Of a stretch of DNA of 64,000 nucleotides, positions 44,617 through 56,027 are shown piece by piece. Under the pieces are notes generated by a model, which saw only the letters and a list, made by a program, of their open reading frames with translations, made no database searches and was not told the origin of the DNA. Source of the stretch: Taudactylus pleione (lineage: Eukaryota; Chordata; Amphibia; Anura; Myobatrachidae); assembly GCA_031769625.1 (NCBI GenBank), contig JAUIMM010000121.1:7278001-7342000 (forward strand), written 5' to 3'. Each line of letters starts with the position of its first letter. Within the stretch, counting starts at the first letter, position 1. Made by a program: the position numbers and the translations under genes.

Positions 44617-44936
44617 ATGTTAGGCATACTTACCTACTTTTTCCATCTCCTCTCTGGAAGAAGTCTAGAGGAGATGCAGCTTGCTACTTAGGGGGGGGTC
44701 TAGGCTCTAATGTCATTATGCCCCCGATGTGGCAAAATGGCGCAATTTGCGGTTCCTAGGAGAGGGGCAGGGCTAAATTAGTTTTTTTGCATCATTTCAG
44801 ATTTTTATCTCACCAATTCACTAGGAAGTGGGCAGGATGCAGGAGATCTGCCCACTCTTCTGGGGGTGCAGGGAGCTACCCGAAAAATCGGGAGCCTCCT
44901 GCAACTTCTGGGAGAGTAGGCAAGTATGATGTTACG
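44617..44936. mobile_element. hAT-type MITE (44625-44928), 8-bp duplication (7 of 8)
   Basis: ATGTTAGG (44617-44624) and ATGTTACG (44929-44936) flank CATACTTACCTAC...GAGTAGGCAAGTATG. Fourth copy of the CATACTTGCCTAC family. Confidence 0.85.
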
Positions 44937-45019
44937 TGATAAAGAAAATAACTCGATTTAAATGTATTCTGCAAAGTAATAAGCACATTTCAGCCTCTCT
45001 AGCTCCTAAATCTGGATTT

Positions 45020-45370
45020 TATGGGGCGATTCAATTGTTTTGTGGGCAGCAATAATTAATGGTCGCCCAGTGTTGCAATTCAATTGTTCTGGGCACCCAT
45101 TAATTATCGTAGTCATCGCACCCTATGAGACTGGGTTTAGCTGTGTAAAATGGTTTAAATCTTGTCTACAGTCCTAGTTAGGGTGCTCAAACTACTGTTT
45201 GGGCTCCCTAACCATGGGTTTGTCCCACATTTATGCTTGTATCCTCCTGAGGGAGCAACCAGAAATTCTGGCGTTAGGCAGCAATCATGCCCAAACAAAG
45301 CAACGATTGAATTGCTCTGTCGGGCGCCCAAAACAAATAGCTGCCTTGTAAACAATTTAATCGCCCCCCC
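45020..45370. mobile_element. MITE with ends GGGGCGATTCAATTGTT
   Basis: The left is TGGGGCGATTCAATTGTTTT, the right AAACAATTTAATCGCCCCCC. GGGCACCC and GGGTTTG-type phrases are inverted inside. Target duplication unclear. Confidence 0.65.
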
Positions 45371-45451
45371 TAAGTAAGCACCATTATCAGTACATAACTG
45401 TGATTTTCAAAGACTAAACTGATATTCGGGCCTGATTCAGCTTTGGGAATA

Positions 45452-46143
45452 GAGTAAGAAATAGCAACTACAGAATCCTCATCAAACTCTTCACCTTCAC
45501 ATACAAAGCCCTTTTTAACTCCACTGCTCCCTACATCTCCAACCTCATCTCCTCACATACTCTCTCCCGCCCACTCCGGTCTGCCAATGACTCTTACCTC
45601 TCCTCCACTCTGGTTACTTCATCTCATGCTCGTATCCAAGACTTTGCTCGTGCAGCCCCCCTTCACTGGAATGAGCTCTCTCGCTTGATCAGGCTCTCCC
45701 CGACCTTGCAGAGCTTCAAAAGTGCACTGAAAACCCACCTGTTCATCAAAGCATACCCTTCCACCACATAACCGTGTCTGTCACACCAGGTTGCTCTCCC
45801 TCCTGCCTCAGCCATCTCCAACTTGCCTACTTCCCGCACTCAGGTCCCCCTCTACACACTCATACCTCATGTCATCTGTCTCCCCTCTCCCCTAGATTGT
45901 AAGCTTCTAGGAGCAGGGTCCTCCTCCCTACTGTCTCATAGCCCTTTTCTCAAGCACTTCATTGACAGCCTTCACCTTCCCAGCTGTATTGTGTATGGAG
46001 AATTGTGTTGCTATTTGTTACTTGTTGTTCTGTTTATATTTTGGTTACTGTATTGTAAAGTAATGTTCAGTGTACCCTGTACTGTATGTACAGCGCTGCG
46101 GACCACTTGTGGCGCCCTGTATATAAATTGTAATAATAATAAT
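45452..46143 (+). pseudogene. L2-type LINE, 3' end of ORF2 and tail
   Basis: The plus strand reads KLFTFTYKALFNSTAPYISN, RSANDSYLSSTLVTSSHARI and WNELSRLIRLSPTLQSFKSA with KTHLF next: the conserved C-terminal block of L2/CR1-clade ORF2. A stop follows near 45769. The 3' UTR ends with GTACAGCGCTGCGGACC, GGCGCCCTGTATATAAAT and a TAATAATAATAA tail, the 3' signature of vertebrate L2 elements recognised by their own reverse transcriptase. The 5' part is missing. Confidence 0.82.
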
Positions 46144-46724
46144 ACTGTGCATCTTTGTAAAACCATGTTGCACAGATGTAAATTGTGTCCAGCCTGTAAT
46201 CTCAATTGCAGTGTAAAAATAAAGCTGTTCAGCATTTGTGGGCTACATGCAAACAAAGTACGTATTTCCACCCCTTGTATTGCAACATGGTTTGTCCAGG
46301 TGCAGTTACCTGCCAACTCTTCCTGATTATCAGGGAGACTCCCTGAAATAGTAGCAATCTCCCTGAAGTGCCTTGGAGAGAGGGAACCCTTTATTGGGGG
46401 GGGTCCCCACTTCCCCAGGGATCCCCGGCATTGGCTGACTAGCATTCAGGCGTAATGCTTTGGCCGGGGGACCCGGTGAAAAGGTTACCCTGGCTGTGGC
46501 ATTATGCCCCTGCTAGAAAGAGTCCGATACTGGTTATGGTATATTCAGGGTACCCCTACTGAGCCCGGTGTTGGTTGTGCTAGGGGACCCCTACATCTTT
46601 TGTCCCTTGTATTTTGACAACCAGGACTGGCTCTGAAAAGTCCTAGGCTGGTTGTGCTTTAGGAGGAGGGGGGAGGGAGACATCATCTTTTTTATTTACA
46701 CTTGACATGCATTATTTTTTTTTA

Positions 46725-46771
46725 ACACAGATGCATGCACGGATCTCAATGATCTGTGCATGCATCTGTGT
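46725..46771. repeat. 21-bp hairpin, one mismatch
   Basis: ACACAGATGCATGCACGGATC (46725-46745) pairs with 46751-46771 across a 5-nt loop; only one position does not pair. Confidence 0.9.
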
Positions 46772-47196
46772 CTCATAGTACAGCCCTTTGTTTAAATTTG
46801 AGCACACATCTTTAAGATGGTTGTGAGGTGTTTTGGTTAGCAAACGATATAATATGCACGATCTAATGATTTGGAAATCGTTAACGATGCACAATATATC
46901 CTTAGTTAGATTGTAGTTTTATGCACCATATCGTATGTCCAGGAGTGCCGGGAAGTTCAAGGGAAATCACTGACGACATTGCATTGTTTGTGAGTCGTCT
47001 AGCGTGTAGGAACCTTAACTGCTTTGGGGCTTGTTTACATTTGGATGTAAAACAAGTTTATGACACGCCTCTCAGATGGAGCAGTACACGCCCACTTTAC
47101 CGCTGCGCTCATAGATGCTGCTCTCACAATCTCCCTGAAATGCTTTTTTAAAAGTACGCAGTTACTTGCTCTATCTTACAAATCTCAATCAGGCCC

Positions 47197-49103
47197 TTAG
47201 CAGTGGAGGTTGCCATCCTGAGTCCATCAGGCACCACGGGTGGCCAGCGGACCACACACACTGCTTTCACTGAAAAGTCGCATAACTCGAGCTGAGGTGA
47301 TCCCAAGGTCGCAACCGATAATCATCACTAGTCGCTATAGATCATTTGCAATTTTTTTCTTTATTACTAAGTAGCCTTACATGCTGGGGATGCCAACTCT
47401 AGTAAAAATTCTGTATGGGGAGAGGAGGGGGGGGGGGGGAATAGTGCTGTGGAGTAAGCATGCTCCAGATGCCATGCTACAATTCTGTGTATTGTATAAC
47501 CCTGCATGTATTCTTAAATGTTGCCAGACATGAAGGAGACAGGTCGTACCTGGTGACCACAGCTGGGTAAAGGCTGGTGGAGGTTCCAGGTACAGCTCAG
47601 GTGACGTGAATCACCATAAGGCCAGGATGGTTTAAAAGGATGTCATTTGGTCAGTGCCAAGCCGACTGCAGGGAAGGTGTAGAGCGGCATGCTTTGGTCG
47701 CAAGTGGACCAGTAAGCCTCTATGGACTTTGCTACTTTGTGCTACTGCCAAACGGAGGAAGACAATGGGCTTAGTGGCTACGAAGTGGGTAAAGGAGTGA
47801 AGAGTGTTCCTCAGCAGTGGGGATTGTGTATCGGTAATGTAGAGGAGTAAATGTAATTTTCAATGTGCTGACCCCACTGGTATTGACAGATTTATTTTCT
47901 GCTGTTTCATGTTGTGATTTATCCAAAAAAGGGGGAGCGTTTCACACCTGCCTGCCTGGGCAATTTAATTTGCCCCTGTCATAATATCAGGAAGGGAATG
48001 GATGCACCTACAGGCATACCAGCTCGCTGGCAGAGTAAAGAGTGCTACACATTACCCTTTTAACATCACAGTCTTTTACTGCACTAGCATTGGTTTAAAA
48101 TATTCCCCAATATCTTAGGCTCTTCTGGTTTACAAAAATTCAGAGTGAAAAAAATCCTACAAATGAAATTTCATCCTGAAAACTTGTATCTGATGCAGTT
48201 TGTCGCTTGGTCAGTAAAGATTCACTTAGAAAAATAACAAAACAAAATACAAAGTGGCTGTGTATGTGACTTTTTTATCCTTGGGCATACTGTAAACATT
48301 TCTATACGTTCCCTCTGATAGACAGGACCAGTGTGACAGCCACTTAGTGCAGTTATTTTTTGCCTCAATGACATTTAATGACTGAAAGGTAATAGTGAAA
48401 GGTTGTGACCACTGTTACTCTTTCTTCCCAGCTCGGTGGTCCCCAGCCTACCAGTGATGTAGCCAGATATAGCCGATTTCAGCACTTCTACCATATTGGG
48501 AAATCTGATCCTCTTCCTCCATCTCCTCTGTGTCTCCAGCTGACTCTTGTCAGAAGAATGAGGTTAAGGAACCTTACAGCCCTGACTGGAAGATAAACAT
48601 ACTGTAATTTATTAAAACGGCAAGGTCCAGCCGTCTCCTGTTCTACTTAAACAAAGGGAATCAGAGATGTTTAACCAGTTCATCGCTGGAAGACTTTAAA
48701 GCAAGAATAAACTGTAGTAAACCTAATTTTCAGTCCAGCAGTAGGAACTAGATGAAAGCTGTACCCTTTACTCTACTCCCACACAGCTCACGTACTGTAC
48801 TGTTGCCTGGAAGAGCAACTGATAGGGTCCTATTCTGGTAACAAACTATAAATATAGAGACAAGAAGGGGATATTTGGATTCTTTACTACTGTGGGAATG
48901 CCTGAGTGTAGGGTGGTCAGGTGACATTGAGGAAGCTCTATGAAAATGTGCATTGAGTCAGACAGTCTGGATATACTTAGGTATAATCCATGGTAACAGG
49001 GGTAAATATATATTTTCCTCAATGATTCAGCACCACTGGTCTCTTAAATGAAGAATATTACACACAGATAAAAAATCATTGGTGCATTAATTTATTACAA
49101 GTG
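47197..49103. other. No gene seen
   Basis: 1.9 kb of unplaced sequence with a G13-type run near 47428. No recognised element or exon. Confidence 0.35.
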
Positions 49104-49728
49104 TTAGGGCCTGATTCAGAGCTGTACACTATTAACACCACAGCTACGATCCCGTGATCACGTACACAGCTGCTCTGCGAAAATATGCAGATTCAGACGC
49201 CTGAGCACTGCCATTCAGACGCCTGCGCACTGCCAGACGCCAGCACAGTGCCATTCAGACGCCTGAGCACTGCCATTCACACGCCTGCGCACTGCCAGAC
49301 GCCAGCACAGTGTCATTCAGACGCCTGAGCACAGTGCCATTCAGACGCCAGCACAGTGCCATTCAGACGCATGAGCAGTGCCATTCAGACGCATGAGCAG
49401 TGCCATTCAGGTGTGTGAGCAGTGCCATTCAGATGCATGAGCAGTGCCATTCAGATGTGTGAGCAGTGCCATTCAGATGGGTGAGCAGTGGGATTCAGAC
49501 ACCTGAGCAGTGCCATTCAGACGGGTGCACAGTGCCATTCAGAGGGGTGTGCAGTACTATTCAGACGCGTGCGCAGTGCTATTCAGACGCCTGCGCAATG
49601 CCATTTAGATGTGTGCAGTGTGATTCAGAAACCTGCGCAGTGCGATTCAGACACATGTGCAGTGCCAAAATTTTTTATTTGATTTGCATAAACATTGGCA
49701 TAGCCTATAACTCTGAATCAGGCCCTTA
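49104..49728. mobile_element. Harbinger-type MITE (49107-49725), 3-bp duplication TTA, with a minisatellite
   Basis: The ends are GGGCCTGATTCAGAGCTGTA and CTATAACTCTGAATCAGGCCC, TTA on both sides. The middle (49195-49665) is a repeat of CAGTGCCATTCAGACGCCTG type, unit about 24-26 bp. Confidence 0.85.
49195..49665. repeat. Minisatellite, unit about 25 bp
   Basis: GAGCAGTGCCATTCAGACGC and variants, roughly 18 copies. Confidence 0.88.
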
Positions 49729-49822
49729 GTTTGAATCATTAAACTAGTAATGCCTTTATCCAGAGATTGGCCTATAATATATTACTGCGTACAAACTGGC
49801 AATGACTTCCACTGTGGCTATA

Positions 49823-50385
49823 GGGCCCGATTCAGAGATATACACAATGGCGATATTTGAGTTCAGCATTGTGTACATCAGTTGAGAGATTATCAGTAAA
49901 CTGTGCATGCGTCAAGGTACATTACTGTAGTCACTCACAGCAACTTTTTATTTGCAGCGTGATTGGCAGTCAGGGAATGTTTGGGGGAGGTAACAGGGAG
50001 TGGCAGCAAAGATGGTAGTAGTGTTGTGACCGTTTCAGAGTGTGTCACAGCCTATGTCTGCGATCCCTTATGCAATGAAAATGGCTCTGGTGTCTCAATA
50101 CAAATCCCGGCAGTTGCGACATTCGCATATTTTTTCGCACACACAGACGCAGCAGCAGTAATATTTTTTTTTATATGGCACCTACATACCCCACCAGGCT
50201 TTGTAATTGGAACAAACACAGTAATAAAACGCAACAGAAAGAAAAGAGGGTTCCGCTCACCAAATAGCAATCTATTGTACATTGCGTATGTCTTATCATT
50301 TTCATATTCACTTTTAGAATCGTATTCAGTTATGGGCATGTTTGCATTACTTGGAATCTCAATAAGACCGTGCGATTAGTGTAGT
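49823..50385. mobile_element. Probable Harbinger-type MITE, right end unclear
   Basis: The start GGGCCCGATTCAGAGATATA fits the family; I could not find a convincing right end before 50385. Confidence 0.4.
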
Positions 50386-50543
50386 TTAAAGTACAAATTA
50401 TTTGTAAAACTCTATTTTTCTTTATTATTATGCTATGAAATACTTATGCTGAAAGTTGTTTTTTTTTTCTCTCAAGCTCCTTCAACTTTAAATGCATGGC
50501 CTCTTGTTCTCTTACACCAATGTTCGCTCCTCTTCCAAACCTT

Positions 50544-51001
50544 GGGCCTGATTCACAGCCCGGCCGCTGCATCTTTGTCCTCAGCCGCTGTGCTTCAATA
50601 TGCAAAAGCTGCAAATGGTGTCTTATGGAATAATAAGCCCACTGCCGGCCTCTCTGATCCGATGCTGCATCCGGAGAGGCAGCCATCAGATCAACTGCGT
50701 GAACATCGGTGATCTGATCAGCCCTCTGGTTACTCAGGATGGCTGTGTATTTGACGCTGCGGGAGCTAGTGATGCTGCGTCCAAGGACACAGCCACTGAC
50801 CTCAGCCGACATGCCCCCGTTTTCTGGGGCTGGCTGTCTCCGCCCACAAACGACCAAAGCATGTCAATCATGCTGCGGGGGGCACTGCGACCATCGTCAA
50901 GATGTACACACGCGCAATACAGATCTTGCGCATATGCAGATGGACAAACATCAGAGTTATACTTAAACCTGCAGGCATATGTACAGCAATGATTTAGGCC
51001 C
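50544..51001. mobile_element. Harbinger-type MITE next to the desmin upstream region
   Basis: The start is GGGCCTGATTCACAGCCC and the end ATGATTTAGGCCC. Flanks are CTT and TTT. It closes the repeat-dense region; the 640 bp after it seem free of repeats. Confidence 0.6.
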
Positions 51002-51639
51002 TTTGTGCTGCTCCTCATTGCATTTAAAAAGTGTGATATTACTTACCATGATGTTCCCACTGAAAGCACAACTCCGCAATAAGCTAAAATGTGATTTAAC
51101 TAAAGACTAATTAAGAAGGGAGAGAAGCTTAAAAATGTTACAATAACCACAGAAAAATGCATTTAAATTAACAATATTAGTAATTTTATTTGTATTATTC
51201 AAAAATAAAATAGGTGATACTGTAATAGTGGCCCAACCCTTACAATCCAAAATAAAATATACAGCTAAGTGTTACATGACTTCTAAATAAAGGCTTCAGG
51301 TTTTATTTGGGAACAGAACCTCAGGGCAGACCCCTAACATGCTTATGTGCCCTTTGTGAAATTCCAAAAGTCATCGCATTCTTAGATCCTTCTCTGACAA
51401 ATGAAGGTTAACAGTTGTAATAAATGATTGCATATATTAACTCAATCTCGATCTAACTAGTGTATGAATATCTGAAAAATATGCATACAGTAGCAAGAAC
51501 ATAGTTTTCAGGAGTTTACATTTGATTATGCAGCATGTCCTACAGGGTTAAGTAAAACTGAAAGTAGTTTTTGACTTGACAAACTTTCTTCCATTTGCCT
51601 GTCAACAATTTCCATCCCTCTGATTCTCTTCCCGTCCTG
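51002..51639 (+). other. Desmin upstream region, no repeat seen
   Basis: AT-rich and without recognised elements, in contrast to its surroundings. TTCAAAAATAAAATAGGTG near 51199 contains an A/T core like a MEF2 site but does not match the consensus exactly. Confidence 0.4.
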
Positions 51640-51650
51640 TTGAGACATTG

Positions 51651-51677
51651 CAGCTGTTCATCCGACAACTGCACATG
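51651..51677 (+). promoter_or_regulatory. Group of three E-boxes upstream of desmin
   Basis: CAGCTG (51651-51656), CAACTG (51666-51671) and CACATG (51672-51677) lie within 27 bp, about 100-130 bp upstream of the TATA-like box. CAGCTG is the preferred site of MyoD-type factors, and desmin is a known muscle-specific target of myogenic bHLH factors. Function here is inferred from position and motif. Confidence 0.55.
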
Positions 51678-51778
51678 ATCCATACTAAAGTGTGAGTGGG
51701 GTGTGTGGGATGGAGGGGGCTGGAGGGGGTGTCATAAGAGGTGGATGATTCAGAAAGAGGTGGGACCTGATCAGGGAC

Positions 51779-51786
51779 ATAAAATA
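51779..51786 (+). promoter_or_regulatory. TATA-like box of desmin
   Basis: GGGACATAAAATAGAC contains ATAAAATA at 51779-51786, 104-111 bp before the ATG. It predicts a transcription start near 51805-51815 and a 5' UTR of about 80 nt. A G-rich CACC/Sp1-type stretch (GGAGGGGGCTGGAGGGGGTG, 51712-51731) lies just upstream. Confidence 0.65.
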
Positions 51787-51889
51787 GACAAGTACGAGCA
51801 CTGGGTCTTGTCAATTCATACCAAGTTCAGGATCTTCATCCATTCAGAGCCAAAAGTCCAGGCTCTCTGCATCAAACCCAGCAGCAATC

Positions 51890-52428
51890 ATGAGCCAGTC
51901 ATACTCATCCAGCCAACGCGTGTCTTCTTACCGCCGTACCTTTGGCGGTGCATCTCCATCATATACTAGACCTTCTTTTGGGTCTAAAGCAGGTTCTGCA
52001 AGCTCACTGAGCTCCAGAGTATACCAGGTTTCCCGTGCCTCAGCAGCCCCAAGTCTATCCAGTTTCAGAGCATCACGGATCGCCCCAGTAAGAGGGAGCT
52101 ACTCTACAGATGTTCTTGACTTTAGCCTAGCAGATGCAATGAACCAGGAGTTCCTTCAGACTAGAACCAATGAGAAAGTTGAGCTACAGGAGCTGAACGA
52201 CAGATTTGCCAATTACATTGAGAAAGTACGCTACTTGGAGCAGCAAAATGGTATCCTGGTCGCTGAAGTCAACAGACTGAAAGGCAAGGAGCCAACAAGA
52301 ATCAGTGAGCTGTACGAGGAAGAGATGAGGGAGCTGAGGCACCAAGTGGACGTCATTACTAATCAAAGGTCCCGGGTGGAAGTGGAAAGAGATAACCTGG
52401 CAGATGACCTGCAGAAATTGAAACAAAG
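51890..52428 (+). CDS. des: Desmin, first coding exon (head domain and start of rod)
   Basis: Desmin is the muscle type III intermediate-filament protein that links myofibrils at Z-discs to the cell membrane and nucleus. The exon begins ATG at 51890 with [20 protein letters not shown], the Ser/Arg-rich head that differs from the desmin start I recall in mammals at only one residue. The head runs to about residue 70 ([20 protein letters not shown]). Coil 1A follows with [19 protein letters not shown], the helix-initiation motif of all intermediate filaments, then linker and early coil 1B ([17 protein letters not shown]). The exon ends AAACAAAG|GTGAGT after 539 coding bases, phase 2, the phase I recall for vertebrate desmin exon 1; the length is about 13 residues shorter than human, all in the head. 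Vimentin and peripherin are excluded by the head sequence. No defects. The ORF beyond 52428 is intronic. Confidence 0.97.
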
Positions 52429-52763
52429 GTGAGTAAAGTACTGCATGAAATCAAAGTACATGTAGGCATTTTAAAAACGATGTAAGTTGAGAGGTGAGGG
52501 GAACATAAGGAGCAAGACAAAAGATTCAGGAAAATAGGTTAGAGGTAGGAGCGATGACAGAAGGAAAGTTAAAATGAAAGTGTGAGAATAAAGTGGAAAA
52601 TAAGTCACAAATATCTCAGCAAGTGTTCAACTTCTGCTTTGTGTTAGGAAAATGAGGAGTTAATCCTAGCTCATCATTGTTCTTACATGTGTTATTTCAT
52701 CTGTTATAGTCCAGCCTGGTACTGTATCTGTACCAGTACGTCTCTGTACTCCCCCCCTCCACT

Positions 52764-52767
52764 ATAC

Positions 52768-52823
<56 letters not shown>
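52764..52823. repeat. Compound GT/TA microsatellite in intron 1
   Basis: About 12 GT units followed directly by about 17 TA units. Confidence 0.95.
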
Positions 52824-52825
<2 letters not shown>

Positions 52826-53248
52826 CATTTGTGAAAATCCCATTTTGTGGAGTTTACAGTATATGATAAGGGCTGGGATAAACACGGTCATCTTGCTCGG
52901 TAACGTGGCTGTGTACATGCACAGCCTCAGGTTGTGTATATGCACTGTGAGTGCCGGATGAGGTGGAGAGTCGCAGTATGGACCCTCTTGCCAAAGGAAG
53001 AAGCTGAAGATGGCGGTCCCACAGTCAAGCTCTGAAAAACTTACATTTTTCAGAAATTGATTAATAACTGCATTGTCCTCATACATTGTATGGGGACTGT
53101 GGTGTTCTCCGTTACTAGGGACATATATGAAATATCTCTTGAATTAGAGACTTAATAAATAGCCTGAATTTATTGTTTGTGCATCTGGAAAACCTCACTA
53201 GTGAATACATCTTTGTGACTGACCTGTGACTTTGAGTGAAGAGATATT

Positions 53249-53668
53249 GGGCCTGATTTGGATGTGGACGCAATGCCAATGTTTGCGCAGTTGAGCATTT
53301 TTTTATTTACTGCACATGCATTTGAGTCGCACTGCGCATGCGCCAAGTTACGTTACCCGTGGCTGTCGTAGTGTGGACTTGGTACATGGACGCAGTGTGA
53401 CTGGCAGACAGGGAGTGCTTGTGGAAGGTAACGGGGGGACTGATGGGGGTGGGCGACTCAAAAGCCGGCGTGTCACCATCATTTTGGGGAGGTGTCTGTG
53501 CCTGCTAACTCCTACGCAGTGGTTTTGGTTCCAGCGGCTTATTTTCGTCAGACATTCTGAGCGGCCATAAGAAATCCTGTCAGCAACGACAGTTGCATAT
53601 TTACGCTTAACTGCTGCGCACGGGATGGTAGCTGCCCATGCATTAATGTCCACCTCTGTAATCAGGCA
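53249..53668. mobile_element. Harbinger-type MITE, diverged
   Basis: The start is GGGCCTGATTTGGATG and the end ACCTCTGTAATCAGGC. No clear target duplication. Confidence 0.5.
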
Positions 53669-54345
53669 GATTGGCACCAAGATCACATACTGTTCTTCTG
53701 TATAACTGTATATTGTTTCTGCATTAACAGTTTTTTTCAGTCAAATCCTGAGGCTAATGAATCAGTAACACGAGGAATATTGTTATCCCTTTGCATCCTT
53801 GTGGTCCCTACAATCCCTAACCATCACAATAACTTTATATTTATTCCATAGATATTTACATTATTTTCTGGCAATACTCCCTTACAAACATTAGCTTGCA
53901 GTTCTGTGGTAGCACGTTGGGAATGTGATTAGCCGAGATCTATGGGATAAAACAGTTTCACTAAGTCTCCAATCTGCCCATCATCTGACTGGGCCATGGA
54001 GGGGCACAGATGCATTATTTTCTCTTCTGAAATTACATCTCAACAGCAAATTAACACAAAAAATGTTTTACTAACCCAGACACAAATGTCACAGGCTCAG
54101 GCCAATGAAATCACAAACATAAGATTGATTTAGACAATTAATTGGCAGCAAATAGAGGTGTTTGCCTATAGATCAGCCTCGTAAGACAGTGAGAAAATAA
54201 AAAGGAGAACTCTTATGTGAGAAAATAAGGGCAGCAGGATTCTTGCATTGCTCTGTACACTTCAGTGAGTGACACAGGATTTATCTGTGTTGGTAACTCC
54301 AATCTTTTCCTGTGTTCACAGATAAGAATCACCTATTTCTGTACT
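53669..54345. other. Intron, nothing recognised
   Basis: AT-rich unplaced sequence. Confidence 0.35.
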
Positions 54346-54765
54346 GCGGTAACTGACGGCCACCTGTGTGTGCAGTAAGTGATGGTCAGGCATTTCTGCA
54401 TATACAGTGGTGAGTGATGGTCACCCATTCCTGTATGTGTTGTGGTGAGTGACTGTCACTTATTCCTATATATTCTAAATCGGGGTGAGTGACTGTAACC
54501 CCTTTCTTGTTTATAATGTAGTGAGTGACTGCCACCCATATATGTTGTGGTGGGTGACTATCACTTAGTTCTATATCCAGTATACTGTGGTGAGTGACTG
54601 TAACCCATTCCTGTAAATACTGTTGTGATTGGCTTTCACTCATTTCTGTATATACTGCGGTGAGTGGCTGTCATTCATAAATGTGTATACCATGATGGGT
54701 GACTGTCATCCATTCCTGTACATACTATGGTGAGTGACTGTATAATTCATTCCTATACATCAAAG
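54346..54765. repeat. Degenerate minisatellite, unit about 36-40 bp (array 1)
   Basis: GTGGTGAGTGACTGTCACCC and TTCCTGTATATACTG phrases alternate about ten times with many substitutions. Same motif as the younger array at 57300-57945. Confidence 0.85.
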
Positions 54766-54944
54766 TAAACAATTTATATATAAATAGTGAGCACTAAAAA
54801 AAGATGAATAAAAATCTATTCTTACAGTGAGTTGTAACTTTACACAATCAGGTCTAGCTGCCCTCACAAAACAATGTGGATCTGGATTCTCCACTAAACA
54901 TATACAACTACATAGAAAGAAAAAATGGGAGCGTTCCTGACACA

Positions 54945-55267
54945 GGGCCTGATTCAGAGTTGGGAATAGAGAGAGATATCTCTCTCAACTGTGAACCTGA
55001 ACAAACCATATTGCAATACAAGGGGTGTATATACATACATGTTTTTACATGTGGGGTAAATACTGGCTGATTTTGCATGTAGCCCACAAATACTGCACAG
55101 CTTTATTATTACACTGCACTTTAGATGTCAGTTTGGAAACACTCCTCCCAAATCGAAATCTCTCTGCACATTTTAAATCTGCCCCCCTGCAGTGCAGTAT
55201 GGTTTCACCAAGATGATCAGTTGAGAGAGATCTCTCACTCTATTCCCAACTCTTTCAATCGAATCAG
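54945..55267. mobile_element. Harbinger-type MITE with ends GGGCCTGATTCAGAGTTGGG
   Basis: TTGGGAATAGAGAGAGATAT near the left is inverted as GATCTCTCACTCTATTCCCA near the right (55229-55250). The last bases (TTTCAATCGAATCAG) are diverged. Relative of the element split by the L2 tail at 45428-47196. Confidence 0.65.
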
Positions 55268-55511
55268 TACAAATGAAAATAATTTTTTAGTCAGCAAGCT
55301 GCCCGTTGATTAGCAGCAAAGCACAGGTTAATAGTCAGCAGGGTATTGGCTAGTGTGATTATAAAGCATAGGCAAGCAGGCGGTTATTAGTATGCAGCTG
55401 GTATTTGTTAATGATGGTAATGAGTCTTTGCTCCCGATAGTATATTGCTGTCCACAATAAATTGACAGGGTATATGTAAAACAATCTCTACCTCTACCCT
55501 GTCCCCAGGGG

Positions 55512-55956
55512 AGGTTAATAGTACCTGAATTTGCTCTCAGTTCCCGCTACACATTGTGCGCTGGCCCGTGGCAGTTGATGGTTCTTACCCGGTGGTGAAT
55601 CCGGCCGAGTCCCAGTGCAAAAGGACCTCTGCTCCTGAGCCACGGCTCCCGAATCCCCGATGTCAGCGGGATAGCCAGGGCACGCTGCTGATCTTGGGTT
55701 GACTGCTTCCGGTGTCGGAACTTCTGGCTTCCGGAATGTGCGTTCCAACTGCTGTCAAAGCGAATGAGTTCTGACACGTTTCTCCGCCCTAATGGGAGGC
55801 GGTTTCATCCGAGGGATGCCTCTGATGAATCCGCCTCTCATTAGGGCGGAGAAACGCGTCAGTACAATTCGCCACCGGATGAGGACCATCAACTGCCACG
55901 GGCCAGTGCACAATGTGTAGCGGGAACTAAGAGCAAATTCAGGTACTATATAAATG
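55512..55956. mobile_element. Long foldback element (about 440 bp palindrome)
   Basis: TAATAGTACCTGAATTTGCT at the left is mirrored by AGCAAATTCAGGTACTATA at the right. CGCTACACATTGTGCGCTGG, CCGTGGCAGTTGATGG and the central CGTTTCTCCGCCCTAATG...CATTAGGGCGGAGAAACG are also mirrored. The left arm is longer by about 130 bp (55610-55765), an insertion or a deletion opposite. Confidence 0.88.
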
Positions 55957-56027
55957 AGTTAGCTCTAAAGCATGAGCTTCCGTGTGACAGTACAATGTTA
56001 TTATAAAGTGCAAATGCTGTTTCAAAT

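Larger units (their letters stand above)
45428..47196. mobile_element. Harbinger-type MITE split by an L2 tail and other sequence
   Basis: The start is GGGCCTGATTCAGCTTTGGG (45428) and the end CTCAATCAGGCCC (47196). After the L2 insertion, 46144-46300 matches in inverted orientation the inside of the copy at 54945-55267 (for example TGCAATACAAGGGGT against ACCCCTTGTATTGCA and CTACATGCAAA), so the pieces belong together. The part from about 46309 to 47150 holds other insertions. Confidence 0.55.

Noticed and set aside
49963..50379. 138-residue plus-strand frame with hydrophobic stretches
   Set aside because: It lies in a MITE-like region, has low-complexity composition and no recognised domain or splice context.
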